From contig NZ_CP157276.1 in the NCBI RefSeq assembly GCF_040024445.1, positions 2,666,001 to 2,730,000 on the forward strand: 64,000 bases of DNA, read 5' to 3'. Position numbers and translations under genes: made by a program. The first letter of the stretch is position 1; each line of letters begins with the position of its first letter. Shown here in pieces: positions 1 to 8,261 of this stretch. The notes under the pieces are model-generated. The model was not told the DNA's origin. It was given only the letters and a program-made list of their open reading frames with translations, and made no database searches. The DNA is from Prescottella soli (GTDB taxonomy: Bacteria; Actinomycetota; Actinomycetes; Mycobacteriales; Mycobacteriaceae).

Positions 1-74
1 CCCGGCCTGCCAGGGTGAACGACAAGCTGGCCCAGGCGCTCGCCCGGCCCATGAAGTTCACGTGGCTCGACTGA
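1..74 (+). CDS. C-terminal end of a DUF1778/TacA-type antitoxin (partial)
   Basis: The reading frame enters from outside the window (first full codon at base 3) and stops with TGA at 72-74. The visible tail ends in ...LARPMKFTWLD. DUF1778-type antitoxins typically end in a short segment of this style that binds their GNAT toxin. The acetyltransferase gene starts one base after this stop, which is the usual antitoxin-toxin order. Only about 23 residues are visible, so the call rests mainly on the neighbour. Confidence 0.55.
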   Translation, partial: RPARVNDKLAQALARPMKFTWLD

Positions 75-75
75 C

Positions 76-597
76 GTGGAGTTCTACCGTCCCTGCTTGC
101 TCGCCGACAAGCATCACCGCACGGAGTTCGCCAGCAAGACCGAGTCGCTGAATGAGTGGCTTCGCAAGTACTCGGGGCAGAACCGACGCGGGAACACCGC
201 TGCAACCTGGGTGATCGCCGATCACGAGTACCGCGTTGTCGCGTACGCGACCCTGTCGATGACCTCGGTCGACAAGAGCGATTGTCCACCGGCCCTCGCC
301 AAGGGCACCCCCCGCCAGGTACCAGCACTGCTTGTCGGGCGGCTGGCCACCGACGAGCGTTTCGAGGGAATGGGCCTCGCGACACAGCTCGTCCTGCACA
401 TCCTCACCACCGCACTCGAGCTCAACGCCACGGCAGCGTGCCGAGCCGTGATCGTCAACGCCCTCAACGTCGACGCCTACGCCTGGTGGCAACGGTTCGG
501 ATTCGAGCCACTGGACCCAGCGGATGACGCGAGCCTCGACCTGTACCTGCTGACCGCGGATATCGCCAAGACGCTGGAGCGAATGGTCCCCTCGTAG
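76..597 (+). CDS. GNAT-family acetyltransferase toxin (TacT/AtaT-like)
   Basis: 173 residues, the usual length of GNAT toxins of type II systems, which acetylate aminoacyl-tRNA and are held by DUF1778 antitoxins. The acetyl-CoA-binding segment is recognisable around residues 90-105 (LVGRLATDERFEGMGLAT), with a Q/R-x-x-G-x-G/A-like turn. A C-terminal WWQRFGFEPL stretch matches the conserved tail (often FYxRFGF) of these enzymes. The start is GTG at 76, one base after the preceding antitoxin stop, so translational coupling is likely. It could be a plain GNAT enzyme, but size and context favour a toxin used for element maintenance. Confidence 0.75.
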   Translation: MEFYRPCLLADKHHRTEFASKTESLNEWLRKYSGQNRRGNTAATWVIADHEYRVVAYATLSMTSVDKSDCPPALAKGTPRQVPALLVGRLATDERFEGMGLATQLVLHILTTALELNATAACRAVIVNALNVDAYAWWQRFGFEPLDPADDASLDLYLLTADIAKTLERMVPS

Positions 598-807
598 AGA
601 GCCGCGCGGCCGGCTCAAATGACGTCCAGAACCGGTTCAGCGATTCGACTGAGCGGTACCCGTAGATCCTGGTGACGATCGCAAACGATCACAACTGAGT
701 GACCGGGGCCATGCGCATCGGCGCACGGCTCTGGCCCACTCGCCGACTCCCGCCGCCGCTCTCGTTGGGGTCGCAATGAGTTCGACCAAGTTAGACGGAG
801 GAATAGT

Positions 808-1806
808 ATGACCGTCGACTATGACGATGCTGACGACGCACGCGGTGTAGCAGCATGGTCCCGTCTGATGCACATCGGCGCACACGAAGGCGATATCGGC
901 ACCCGGCCAGACCTCTCCAGCCTCGGCATCGACGAGGTACATCGCGTCTGCATCCGCGCATGGAAGTACAGCCGGGCAGACTTCGAACCCAACTTCTCCG
1001 TTGAGCTCAAACGCAGCCAGTGGCGCGAAACCTGCGCACTCGCAGGTTCAATAGCCGAATCACTCATGCTCAGCGCTGCCGCTTACATCGAGGCCGTCTG
1101 GCACCAGCGGGCCATCCAGGCCAAGACAGAACCCGCGGGCATGGCACTCGCCCAACGATATCTCGCCGACAGCGCCATCGACGCCGCAGTTGGCGTCGGG
1201 CATCGGCTGGCCAACTTCGTCGTCCGTGTGGCCCGAACCTCTCCCGACGCCCAAGCCAACCTCGCCCAGCTCACCAGCCGCCAGAAACTCGGTCCCACAT
1301 ACCTCCCGTTCGCCACTGACGACAGTGACGCATGGCTCTCTCTCAACGCAGAGACGGTTAAACGCCTCAAGAAAGCCCTCGATCACTCACTCCACGCAGC
1401 CCCGCTCGACGCACTCCACGAACTGGTTATCTCGCCAGAATGGGTTGCAGCAGCGCATATCCGGGCAGAGAACTTCCACCGATGGCGCAAAGAACACGAG
1501 TACGTGACCGGAGTCGACGCCCACTCAGGCAACGCCCAAGACATCCACGACGCGGAAAAGAAGCACACCGGTCGCGCAGTAGGAGGCTACGGCCGCCGCC
1601 ACAAGGTCAGCGACGGCCTCACAGCGAAAACCACGGATGCCGCCGGTGACAGCATCCGCCGGATCGCACAAGCCTTCGACCTCATCCTCACCAACACAGT
1701 CGGAACTGTGCTCCCCACACAGCACGGCGGATTCACCGTTGACATCGACGACCCCAAAGGTATCCGCACCTACCGCGTTCAGCCCTCGACCGCCACTTAC
1801 AGCTGA
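808..1806 (+). CDS. Unknown protein, possible HEPN-type motif
   Basis: 332 residues, not recognised as a named family. The ATG at 808 follows a good ribosome-binding site (GGAGGA, about 795-800). The protein is mostly helical and soluble with no signal peptide. Residues 219-224 (RAENFH) fit the R-x4-H ribonuclease signature of HEPN domains, in a helix followed by charged residues. This resembles abortive-infection-type HEPN proteins but is weak evidence alone. It lies about 310 bases upstream of the NACHT-nuclease gene on the same strand, so it may belong to the same defence island. Coding composition is consistent with a real gene; function is open. Confidence 0.6.
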   Translation: MTVDYDDADDARGVAAWSRLMHIGAHEGDIGTRPDLSSLGIDEVHRVCIRAWKYSRADFEPNFSVELKRSQWRETCALAGSIAESLMLSAAAYIEAVWHQRAIQAKTEPAGMALAQRYLADSAIDAAVGVGHRLANFVVRVARTSPDAQANLAQLTSRQKLGPTYLPFATDDSDAWLSLNAETVKRLKKALDHSLHAAPLDALHELVISPEWVAAAHIRAENFHRWRKEHEYVTGVDAHSGNAQDIHDAEKKHTGRAVGGYGRRHKVSDGLTAKTTDAAGDSIRRIAQAFDLILTNTVGTVLPTQHGGFTVDIDDPKGIRTYRVQPSTATYS

Positions 1807-2116
1807 TAGACCGCGATTTTCACTCGCGGCGGCGCGGCAGGCGTCGGAGTCGCCAGGTTTACCAGATCGCGAGTTGCTGGGCTGGGGGCTGGACATAGAG
1901 CTGGGCGCGGTGCCGCGGCGATGCTGCCGCGGCACCTGCCGAGCGGGGCGGTGCTGCCGGCGTCCGCGAGGCCCAGTCCTGCCGCTATTGCGGCGATCCA
2001 GGCGACCCGCGATTGATTAAGCCAGCATCACAAGCCTAAACCTGGTGTCCACTGTTTCATCCCAGAAACCGGTTCCTCGATCAACGACCCCGCCGCTGTG
2101 ACATAGCCTCGACGAC
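1807..2116 (+). other. Intergenic stretch, nothing recognised
   Basis: About 310 bases between the unknown protein and the NACHT gene. The first part is GC-rich and the last 100 bases are more AT-rich, so the NACHT promoter probably lies there. I saw no convincing hairpin, RNA gene or small reading frame. Confidence 0.5.
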
Positions 2117-4843
2117 GTGACCTACGACCTCACTCGGCTCGGCAGCAATCGCTTCGAGCACCTTGTACAGGCACTCGCACTCGGCCATCTAGGTCACGGA
2201 GTCGACATCTTCGGCACTGGCCCAGACGGCGGCCGCGAGGCGACCTTCCACGGCGAGGTCAACATGGAGGGTAAGGGAAAGTGGAACGGCTACGGCGTCA
2301 TCCAAGCGAAGTACCGAGATCGGCTGACTACCACAGCGGCGGATCAATCATGGTTTTTCGAACAGGTAACCGCTGAACTTAATGCATGGATAGACCGGAA
2401 GAAGAAGCGTTATCTGAAGAAGCCTGACTACCTGGTCCTTGTAACCAACGTCCCGCTCACGTCAGTCGCATATTCAGGCGGGTTGGACCGCCTCGAACGA
2501 CTGTTTGCGCACTATCGCGACTTGACCGAGAAGCTCCCACCACCAGACGGGAGAGTCCTCAAGATCGGAATGCCCGACTTCCGGGACTACGCCGTCTGGC
2601 ACGCCGAGTATCTGGCCCGCCTGTTGGAGAACAACGGAGAGGTACGCCGCAGCTACGCGGATCTGGTGCTTCCGGGCGATGTGCTATCGCGGCTTTATGA
2701 GCAGGTCACCGAATCCGACGAACGGCTTGCTCACGCATGGATCGGTCACGTCACCCGTACGCTCGCTAGCGACGCCAAGGTCGAACTCGGCGAGTCCGGT
2801 GACAGCACCAACTCACCAATGTCGCTGGCGGAAGTTGCTGTGGACCTTCCGTCTTCCCTTGATTCTCGGCACGCGACGCCGTCACCGGCGTTGAGGCTCG
2901 TCGTCGATCGAAGCGATCAAATCCTTTCCCCCGCACTCAAACCCGCTGTGCGAGACCGAATGGTGATCTTAGGGGGCCCTGGGTCTGGCAAGTCGACGTT
3001 GTCACGGCTGCTGTGTCAGATGTATCGAGTAGCGCTAGTGCAGGAGGCGGCGTCCGGCAGAGTCACACAGCAGATAGCGGAGCGAGCGGGGCAGATCCGC
3101 GATGCGCTCGATGTCGCTGGCCTGCCCAGCCCGACTTTGCATCGATTACCAGTTCGGGTCGTACTAAGCACCTTCGCGGATGCAGTGAGCCGCGCCAAGG
3201 GCCTGACCTTACTGCAACACGTTCTTGACCTGATCAACCACCGCGGCTCAGACCCAATCAATGTTGCGGAGGCAAAGCGGCTACTGACGGCCTGGCCTCT
3301 ACTCCTGGTGCTCGATGGCATGGACGAAGTCGCATCCGCCGACAACCGTCGCGAAGTGTCTACTCTGATCGCGGACTTCTTGAACGAGATGGCCGCCCTG
3401 AAGGCGGACGTTTTCACCGTATGCACGTCGCGGCCGATCGGGTTCGAACGCGACCCCGACATTGACTATCAAGAATTGCATCTCGCCCCTCTGGCTTCGA
3501 GCGATGCGCTACATTACGCCTCGCGTCTGTTAGGAACTAGATTTGCGGACGATCCTGACCGGCAAGAACAGACGCTTGACCGCCTGGAGGCGGCCTCACG
3601 ACGTACCGAGACTGCCCGATTGATGACGTCGCCGTTGCAGGTTACGATCTTGGCCCTTCTGCTCGAGCAGCGACGTCAAGCTCCTGCAAGCCGCTACTCG
3701 CTCTTCAAGAGCTACTACGACGTCATCTACGCGCGCGAGTGCAATAAACCTGCGGGACTTGGTGATGTTCTGGAGACCTACCGCCCTCAGTTCGATCAAC
3801 TCCACGAACGGTGCGGACTTGCCATCCATGCCCGTGCCGAGCGCGCCGGCGAAGCCGAATCCATTCTGCCGGTGGAAGAGCTCGAGGCTATAGCCCGCGA
3901 AATCCTCGAGTCTGAGGGGCACCGCGCGTCGGACCGAGACGAATTGATACAGCAGATATTGCATCTCGCCCAACAGCGATTGGTGCTCTTGGTCCCGAGG
4001 ATGGACGGCGTTGCGTTCGAAGTCCGCAGCCTCGCCGAGTTCTTTGCTGCTCGGTGTCTGATGGCGGGCGAAGATGCCGCCGACAAACTCCAGCTGCTCG
4101 TACCGTCGGCCCACTGGCGCCACACCTGGCTGCTTGCAGCTGGTTACATCTTCGCTGAGAGGCGCACTCTTCGAGACGCGGTTCTGTCCCGGTTGGTGGC
4201 TGCAGACCACAGTAACTCGGTGAACCGTCTCGTAATGCCGGGCGCAGTGCTGGCAATCGATGCCCTTGAAGACGGGTTCGCTGCCAACACGCCGAGATTT
4301 GAAGAGGAACTGGTAGTCAACGCTCTCCGGCTCGTGACGGGCCCAATCGGGAGTCACATCACGCGACTCGCGGATGCCCTGGTTCCATTCATGGAGCGTT
4401 CCGCCGCTTTGAAGCAAACGATGTGGCGCGAACTAGATGCCCTCCTGGCTGACCAAAACGCAGGATCGACGCGAACATTCCTGGTTGGCCTTGCGGCGAC
4501 AGATTCCGACGAGATAGCAACTCGTGCGGCCAGCACTCTTGAGAAATACTCGGCGCGGTTTGCCCACTCGGCCCCCGCAGTCGGGACTAACGATGTGTCG
4601 ATAACCGCAGCTATTCTGTCAAAGCTTGTCGAAGCGGGGCTGGCTGACGCCGATCGAACTGACCCGCAGTTCCTCGACGCACTCACTCGCAGGAGTTTCG
4701 ATGGCAGCGAATCCGAGCGGTCGCTACTGGAGGCCCGCGAGCTCATCGTCGAAAGTTGTCAAGACAATCCCAGCCGCAGATCAAAGATACGTGCATCTTT
4801 GGCCGAAGCGATAGAACACGACAACGTGGGCCACGCACTATGA
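2117..4843 (+). CDS. NACHT NTPase with N-terminal PD-(D/E)XK nuclease domain (probable anti-phage protein)
   Basis: 908 residues, GTG start. The N-terminus (1-110) carries a restriction-endonuclease-like site: E14 in the first helix, D37 and E41 in GPDGGREATF, and Q63-x-K65 in VIQAKY. This is the Mrr/PD-(D/E)XK pattern. A NACHT ATPase follows, with Walker A GGPGSGKST (residues 286-294, Lys292) and Walker B LLLVLDGMDEV (Asp400, Asp403, Glu404), where the extra acidic residues are typical of NACHT. The remaining 400 residues are helical and likely act as a sensor. Nuclease-NACHT fusions belong to the STAND NTPases (Avs, bacterial NACHT) that cleave DNA on sensing phage. The gene lies in an accessory region. 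Function as defence is inferred from architecture. Confidence 0.85.
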   Translation: MTYDLTRLGSNRFEHLVQALALGHLGHGVDIFGTGPDGGREATFHGEVNMEGKGKWNGYGVIQAKYRDRLTTTAADQSWFFEQVTAELNAWIDRKKKRYLKKPDYLVLVTNVPLTSVAYSGGLDRLERLFAHYRDLTEKLPPPDGRVLKIGMPDFRDYAVWHAEYLARLLENNGEVRRSYADLVLPGDVLSRLYEQVTESDERLAHAWIGHVTRTLASDAKVELGESGDSTNSPMSLAEVAVDLPSSLDSRHATPSPALRLVVDRSDQILSPALKPAVRDRMVILGGPGSGKSTLSRLLCQMYRVALVQEAASGRVTQQIAERAGQIRDALDVAGLPSPTLHRLPVRVVLSTFADAVSRAKGLTLLQHVLDLINHRGSDPINVAEAKRLLTAWPLLLVLDGMDEVASADNRREVSTLIADFLNEMAALKADVFTVCTSRPIGFERDPDIDYQELHLAPLASSDALHYASRLLGTRFADDPDRQEQTLDRLEAASRRTETARLMTSPLQVTILALLLEQRRQAPASRYSLFKSYYDVIYARECNKPAGLGDVLETYRPQFDQLHERCGLAIHARAERAGEAESILPVEELEAIAREILESEGHRASDRDELIQQILHLAQQRLVLLVPRMDGVAFEVRSLAEFFAARCLMAGEDAADKLQLLVPSAHWRHTWLLAAGYIFAERRTLRDAVLSRLVAADHSNSVNRLVMPGAVLAIDALEDGFAANTPRFEEELVVNALRLVTGPIGSHITRLADALVPFMERSAALKQTMWRELDALLADQNAGSTRTFLVGLAATDSDEIATRAASTLEKYSARFAHSAPAVGTNDVSITAAILSKLVEAGLADADRTDPQFLDALTRRSFDGSESERSLLEARELIVESCQDNPSRRSKIRASLAEAIEHDNVGHAL

Positions 4844-4862
4844 GTATCCAAGAGTCTCAAGG

Positions 4863-4894
4863 GACCGTCTCATTTCCTTGGTAGTGAGACGGTC
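4863..4894. repeat. Perfect 10-bp inverted repeat between NACHT and recombinase genes
   Basis: Arms GACCGTCTCA (4863-4872) and TGAGACGGTC (4885-4894) with a 12-base loop, starting 20 bases after the NACHT stop. There is no T-run afterwards, so a classical terminator is not clear. Alternatives are a binding or crossover site for the serine recombinase encoded from 5009, or a remnant of a transposon end. Confidence 0.6.
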
Positions 4895-5008
4895 GCCAAC
4901 TGGGCGACGGCGGGCCGAACAGCCCCAGCTCGCAACGTCCCATAAGTTGTTTCCGAAACTTCGTGTCGAAACTCTTCTACGGGAACAACTTTCGATACTC
5001 CCAGCGGC

Positions 5009-5752
5009 ATGGAGCTGGGATACGCGCGAGTGTCGACGACCAAACAAGACCTCGAGCGGCAGATCGACGCCCTCACCGCGGCCGGCATCGCCGAAGACCG
5101 CATCTACGTCGACTGCAAGTCCGGAGCCACCACCGACCGCCCCGGCCTGACCGCACTGCTCGACTACGCCCGTGATGGCGACGTCATAGTCGTGCACACT
5201 CTCGACCGCCTCGGACGCAACGTCCGCGACACCCTCAACCTGATCCACGATCTGCGTGAACGCGGCGTCGGGGTCCGCAACCTCGCCGACCCGATCAGGA
5301 TCGACTCAAGCAACCCGGACGACCCGATGGCGCAGCTCGCGGTCGTGCTGCTCGCGTTGTTCGCGCAGATGGAACGCACCTACACCCTCGAACGCGCCGC
5401 TCACGCCCGTGCCGTGGCGACCGCGAAAGGCCGACGCACCGGCCGCCCGTCGGTGGTGACCGAATCCCAGATCGCTCACGCCGTCCAGCTCCGAGATGCC
5501 GGCGCCACCGCCGCGGAGATCGTCACCAAGACCGGCCTGACCCGTTCCACCGTGTACCGGCACCTGCCTCCGCGGCCACCCGAGCCAGTCACCGTCGCTG
5601 CGCCCGCGCCGACAGCCGAGGCTGTGACCCAAAGTCCGACTCCGATACCGGAGGTTGCCGGGGGGTCCGCGCCCCGCCGGCGACCGGTTGGCGTGCCCGA
5701 CGTGCGGCTATCGACCGTCGACCAGGCAGGAGGAGGCCCCCCATCTCGATGA
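5009..5752 (+). CDS. Serine recombinase (resolvase/invertase family)
   Basis: 247 residues. The N-terminal catalytic domain has YARVSTTKQD with the nucleophile Ser9, the conserved LDRLGRN arginines near residue 70, and the E-helix region. A C-terminal helix-turn-helix (TAAEIVTKTGLTRSTVYRHL, about 172-191) binds DNA. The tail of about 55 Pro/Ala-rich residues is longer than in standard 180-200-residue resolvases. No Tn3-type transposase is present nearby, so this is either a lone resolvase/invertase that keeps the element monomeric or a remnant of a lost transposon. The ATG at 5009 has no strong ribosome-binding site, and an upstream start is not excluded. Confidence 0.85.
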   Translation: MELGYARVSTTKQDLERQIDALTAAGIAEDRIYVDCKSGATTDRPGLTALLDYARDGDVIVVHTLDRLGRNVRDTLNLIHDLRERGVGVRNLADPIRIDSSNPDDPMAQLAVVLLALFAQMERTYTLERAAHARAVATAKGRRTGRPSVVTESQIAHAVQLRDAGATAAEIVTKTGLTRSTVYRHLPPRPPEPVTVAAPAPTAEAVTQSPTPIPEVAGGSAPRRRPVGVPDVRLSTVDQAGGGPPSR

Positions 5753-5759
5753 CCTCAGC

Positions 5760-5933
5760 ATGATCTGGTTGCGCATCACCCCCGACAACCGGATCAGCGA
5801 GCGCCGGCACTGCGTGCGACGCCAACCCCACGAGCAGATAATGGCGATTAGCTGCGAGCGCTGGGTGACGGGTCACTGGTCATCCGCGCCGTACCATCTG
5901 GCGGCCTGTCCGTCGCGATACGCCAAGCTGTGA
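5760..5933 (+). CDS. Doubtful small reading frame
   Basis: 57 codons beginning ATG at 5760 (MIWLRITPDNRISERRHCVR...) and ending at 5933, where the TGA overlaps the GTG start of the next gene (GTGA). The overlap is the only support. An AGGAGGAGG stretch lies at 5727-5735, which is far upstream. The sequence has Cys/His residues but no recognised domain. It may be a degraded fragment. Confidence 0.25.
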   Translation: MIWLRITPDNRISERRHCVRRQPHEQIMAISCERWVTGHWSSAPYHLAACPSRYAKL

Positions 5934-6328
5934 CAACGCCGAAAGAACACACCATGCCCGACACCAACAATCACGACCCGTCCGTCGAGAACGCCGACAG
6001 ATCCTTCAACCTCATTCCCTTGGAGCAGGCTCCCGGTTTGGTTCTGGGGATGATCGCCCGCTTCGCTGAAGGTCTGCCAGAACCGATGGTCATCGGTGCG
6101 AACGATCAGCCGGTAGCCGCCTTGATCCCCATCGATGACCTCCTTCGGCTTCATGAATACGACCGTCGTGCTCTCGATTCCGAGGACTCGTTTTACGCCG
6201 AACTCGATCACCGGCTTCACCACGCGGACATCGAGCAGGCGGTGATAGACCTCAACGACGTCGCCCGGTCTCTCGGGCCGACCGGAGAACAGTGGGCCGA
6301 CAGACGTCCCGGCAGCGAACAAGACTGA
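5930..6328 (+). CDS. Phd/YefM-like antitoxin homologue, orphan
   Basis: 132 residues from GTG 5930, or 124 from the ATG at 5954. The middle part (about residues 48-78) reads PEPMVIGANDQPVAALIPID, which matches the beta-hairpin core of Phd/YefM antitoxins (usually ...VxITxxGxPVAVLVSxxDY). That fold binds DNA and neutralises RelE/Doc-like toxins. No toxin gene follows on the same strand; the next gene is convergent. It could be an orphan antitoxin or a stand-alone regulator. Confidence 0.5.
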   Translation: MTTPKEHTMPDTNNHDPSVENADRSFNLIPLEQAPGLVLGMIARFAEGLPEPMVIGANDQPVAALIPIDDLLRLHEYDRRALDSEDSFYAELDHRLHHADIEQAVIDLNDVARSLGPTGEQWADRRPGSEQD

Positions 6329-6499
6329 CGAGGTCGCCCGCTCCCGTATCGACCGAATTCCGTCGGCGCACAGCCCTGCTCGCCGCCCCGGCGCGGTCGA
6401 CGCGGACCACATGTCGTTGCCGTCGACGATCTACACCCGGTCAGCTTCTGCGGAACAGTTTCCCTATGAAAGGCTGTCCAACACGGTACGTCCGCAAGC

Positions 6500-6916
6500 T
6501 CACATCCCCTGCCGGGCGTGGTCGATCACGTTGTCGACCGCGATCTCGGTGAGCTGCCCCGCTTCGAGGTCCTCGAGCGGGCTGTTCCCGTCGAGCATGT
6601 CGGCCGCGGTCAGCCACCAGCTCGCGGCGCCGTAGGGGTCTGTGTCGACGTAGAGGCGCCGGTTGGCGTGCCGGACGACGTCGTGGATCTTGTGCCGGCA
6701 GGTGTCGAACTGGAAGACCGGGTACAGGTAGTTCGGGCGGGTGTCGACGGGCAGGCCGATCAGATCGCCCGCCGCGCGGCGCTTCTGGGCGACACTGGAG
6801 ATCGAGGCAGCGGTCGGTGCCAGAATCCGGGCGAGCTCCGTCGAGTCGACCACGACGAACGAGTCGAGGATCAACCTCCTGGCAATATCCAAGTCCGACT
6901 GCCGTGACGCGGCCAT
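6500..6916 (-). CDS. Xre/MbcA/ParS-type antitoxin-like protein (DUF2384-like C-terminus)
   Basis: 138 residues from ATG 6916 (MAASRQSDLDIAR...). The N-terminal half looks helix-turn-helix-like (SSVAQKRRAAGDLIGLPV). The C-terminal half has DPYGAASWWLTAADMLDG and a following helix, the pattern of the toxin-binding domain of MbcA/ParS antitoxins that partner RES-domain toxins. No RES toxin is adjacent, so it is an orphan. An upstream extension to 7180 is open but shows no coding character and overlaps a repeat, so the shorter start is preferred. Confidence 0.6.
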   Translation of the reverse strand: MAASRQSDLDIARRLILDSFVVVDSTELARILAPTAASISSVAQKRRAAGDLIGLPVDTRPNYLYPVFQFDTCRHKIHDVVRHANRRLYVDTDPYGAASWWLTAADMLDGNSPLEDLEAGQLTEIAVDNVIDHARQGM

Positions 6917-6988
6917 AGATGGGAGGCTACCTCGAACCGGACTTAGGACGACGCCGGTCTGGGGTCCCGTCGATGTAGGTTCCGGATC

Positions 6989-7035
6989 TACTTGTCCAAT
7001 CGACCTGAGACTTCCAAGATCTTCCACGACACTTG
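6989..7035. repeat. 47-bp direct repeat, copy 1 (partner at 7709-7755)
   Basis: Begins TACTTGTCC and ends TTCCACGACACTTG. It matches the second copy at 42 of 47 positions by eye, 720 bp apart. The two copies bracket the frameshifted secreted-protein gene, so they may mark a duplicated or mobilised segment. Confidence 0.75.
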
Positions 7036-7089
7036 TCCCCGAAATTCCGGGCGACGATGTCCATTTCCACGGCCCTAGCACGAGTCGCC

Positions 7090-7510
7090 ATGCTCGATTT
7101 CCTTTGCCGATAGTCGCCTGCGCGGCCTCAGTGGCCGGTTCGGTTCTGGCGCCGGTTGCCGTCGCCTCCGCAGCGGTCACCGTTCCGTTCCAGATCGACC
7201 CGGCGCCGTTTGGAAACCCGAACGGCAGCTTCGACTTCCCTCGGTCCGCTGCGTGGCCGTGGTCGGTGAACAGACTGGGACGGTGATGATCGCCAGCGGA
7301 AAGGAACGCCGGTGGAGATGCCTACTTCCGTCCGAAGTGCACTGGCTGAACCTGTCGACCGGCGCATACGGCTCCAGCCCAGATGTCGACCGGAATGTAC
7401 GGATACCCGGCAGCGATCCTGCCGAGCGGGACCGGGAAGGTTGTCCCGCCGTCGTAATCGCTGGCAGCACGCTCATCACACCGGGCGTCGCAGCGGTCTA
7501 CGTTCCGTAG
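7090..7510 (+). pseudogene. Frameshifted paralogue of the secreted protein at 18203-18619
   Basis: The DNA aligns along its length with the intact gene on the minus strand at 18203-18619. Shared stretches include the signal-peptide tail VAGSVLAP, the segment ASAAVTVPFQIDP and the C-terminal TPGVAxVYVP. Two single-base deletions relative to the intact copy break the frame: one near 7112 (an early TAG results) and one near 7241, after SFDFP. The copy also has an insertion after QIDP (APFGNPNG). It cannot make the full protein unless frames are rejoined. Confidence 0.8.
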
Positions 7511-7653
7511 TCGACGGACCCGCGGTCCGGGAAAGCGGCGCGGGTCTAGCCTGGTACGTGAATACGGCTGGAGTTCTAGGCTGGGGTGGCACTCAGTGCC
7601 CTACGTCTGTTGCCGAAACTCGACCGAATGGACATATAGGCTGGAATTATGAC

Positions 7654-7689
7654 AAGTGCGGGACATATTGGTCCGGAAACGCCATCTAG
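7654..7689. repeat. 36/37-bp imperfect direct repeat flanking the radical SAM/JmjC cassette
   Basis: Starts AAGTGCGGGACAT and ends CCATCTAG. A related copy lies at 11807-11843 (AAGTACGGGACAT...CCATCTAG), with roughly three quarters identity including one gap. The two copies lie just outside the two ends of the 7.9-11.4 kb cassette in the same orientation. Confidence 0.5.
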
Positions 7690-7708
7690 ATCTGGGACCT
7701 ACAGGACT

Positions 7709-7755
7709 TACTTGTCCGATCGTCCTGCGACTTTCAAGAACTTCCACGACACTTG
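7709..7755. repeat. 47-bp direct repeat, copy 2
   Basis: Second copy of the repeat at 6989-7035, differing at five positions. It lies about 190 bp upstream of the small peptide gene at 7948. Confidence 0.75.
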
Positions 7756-7947
7756 ATTCAGTTCAGCCAGTGGGGGAAGGACGCCGCGATCACCGCGAGC
7801 TCCAACAGATGGCTCGGGCCAGCACGCCCAATCCGCGAAATTGAGGTCGCAGGGAGGAAAATGGGATAGCATCGCACGGAGGTATGGTACGACCACACTA
7901 CAGACTGACATTGGCGGCGCCAAACCGGACGATTGAGGCGGGGCAGC

Positions 7948-8172
7948 ATGTCAAAACACGATCCTGATGAACCTTCCGAATCGCTGAAACATTCTTCAGG
8001 AGGCGGGAGGAGCAAACCCCACAGCGAGGGAGGATCGGGGGTCTCATCTCCTGATCAGGATGGGCTTCATTGCGTTCCTCCCTTTGAGACTGAGGCCGAG
8101 GCGCTAGGGCAAAACCTTCTTCCAACCACTGGGATATGGGTGTGGCCGGTTGGGATCGTTGCAGGAATTTAA
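7948..8172 (+). CDS. 74-residue peptide, candidate precursor or small surface peptide
   Basis: ATG 7948 is preceded by GAGGCGGGG. The first 40 residues are hydrophilic (Ser, Gly, Asp, His rich). The C-terminal third turns hydrophobic: ...ALGQNLLPTTGIWVWPVG, ending IVAGI at the stop. There is no signal peptide. The hydrophilic leader plus short hydrophobic tail, with an oxygenase gene 89 bases downstream on the same strand, fits a ribosomally made, post-translationally modified peptide precursor. The tail also contains LPTTG, a formal match to the sortase LPxTG motif, but the basic end and N-terminal signal needed for sorting are missing. The substrate role is inference. Confidence 0.5.
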   Translation: MSKHDPDEPSESLKHSSGGGRSKPHSEGGSGVSSPDQDGLHCVPPFETEAEALGQNLLPTTGIWVWPVGIVAGI

Positions 8173-8261
8173 TCGAATGGACTCTACTCGAGTCCTGATT
8201 CGATTTGCCCAACGGGCAACCATAACACTCCTCTCATTCCTGTCGAAATAAGGCGATACGC

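Larger units (their letters stand above)
7511..7947. other. Gene-free stretch with repeats
   Basis: About 440 bases holding the second 47-bp repeat (7709-7755) and one copy of an imperfect 36-bp repeat (7654-7689). GC content falls in its right half, which leads into the low-GC peptide-modification cassette and must contain its promoter. No convincing reading frame was seen. Confidence 0.5.
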
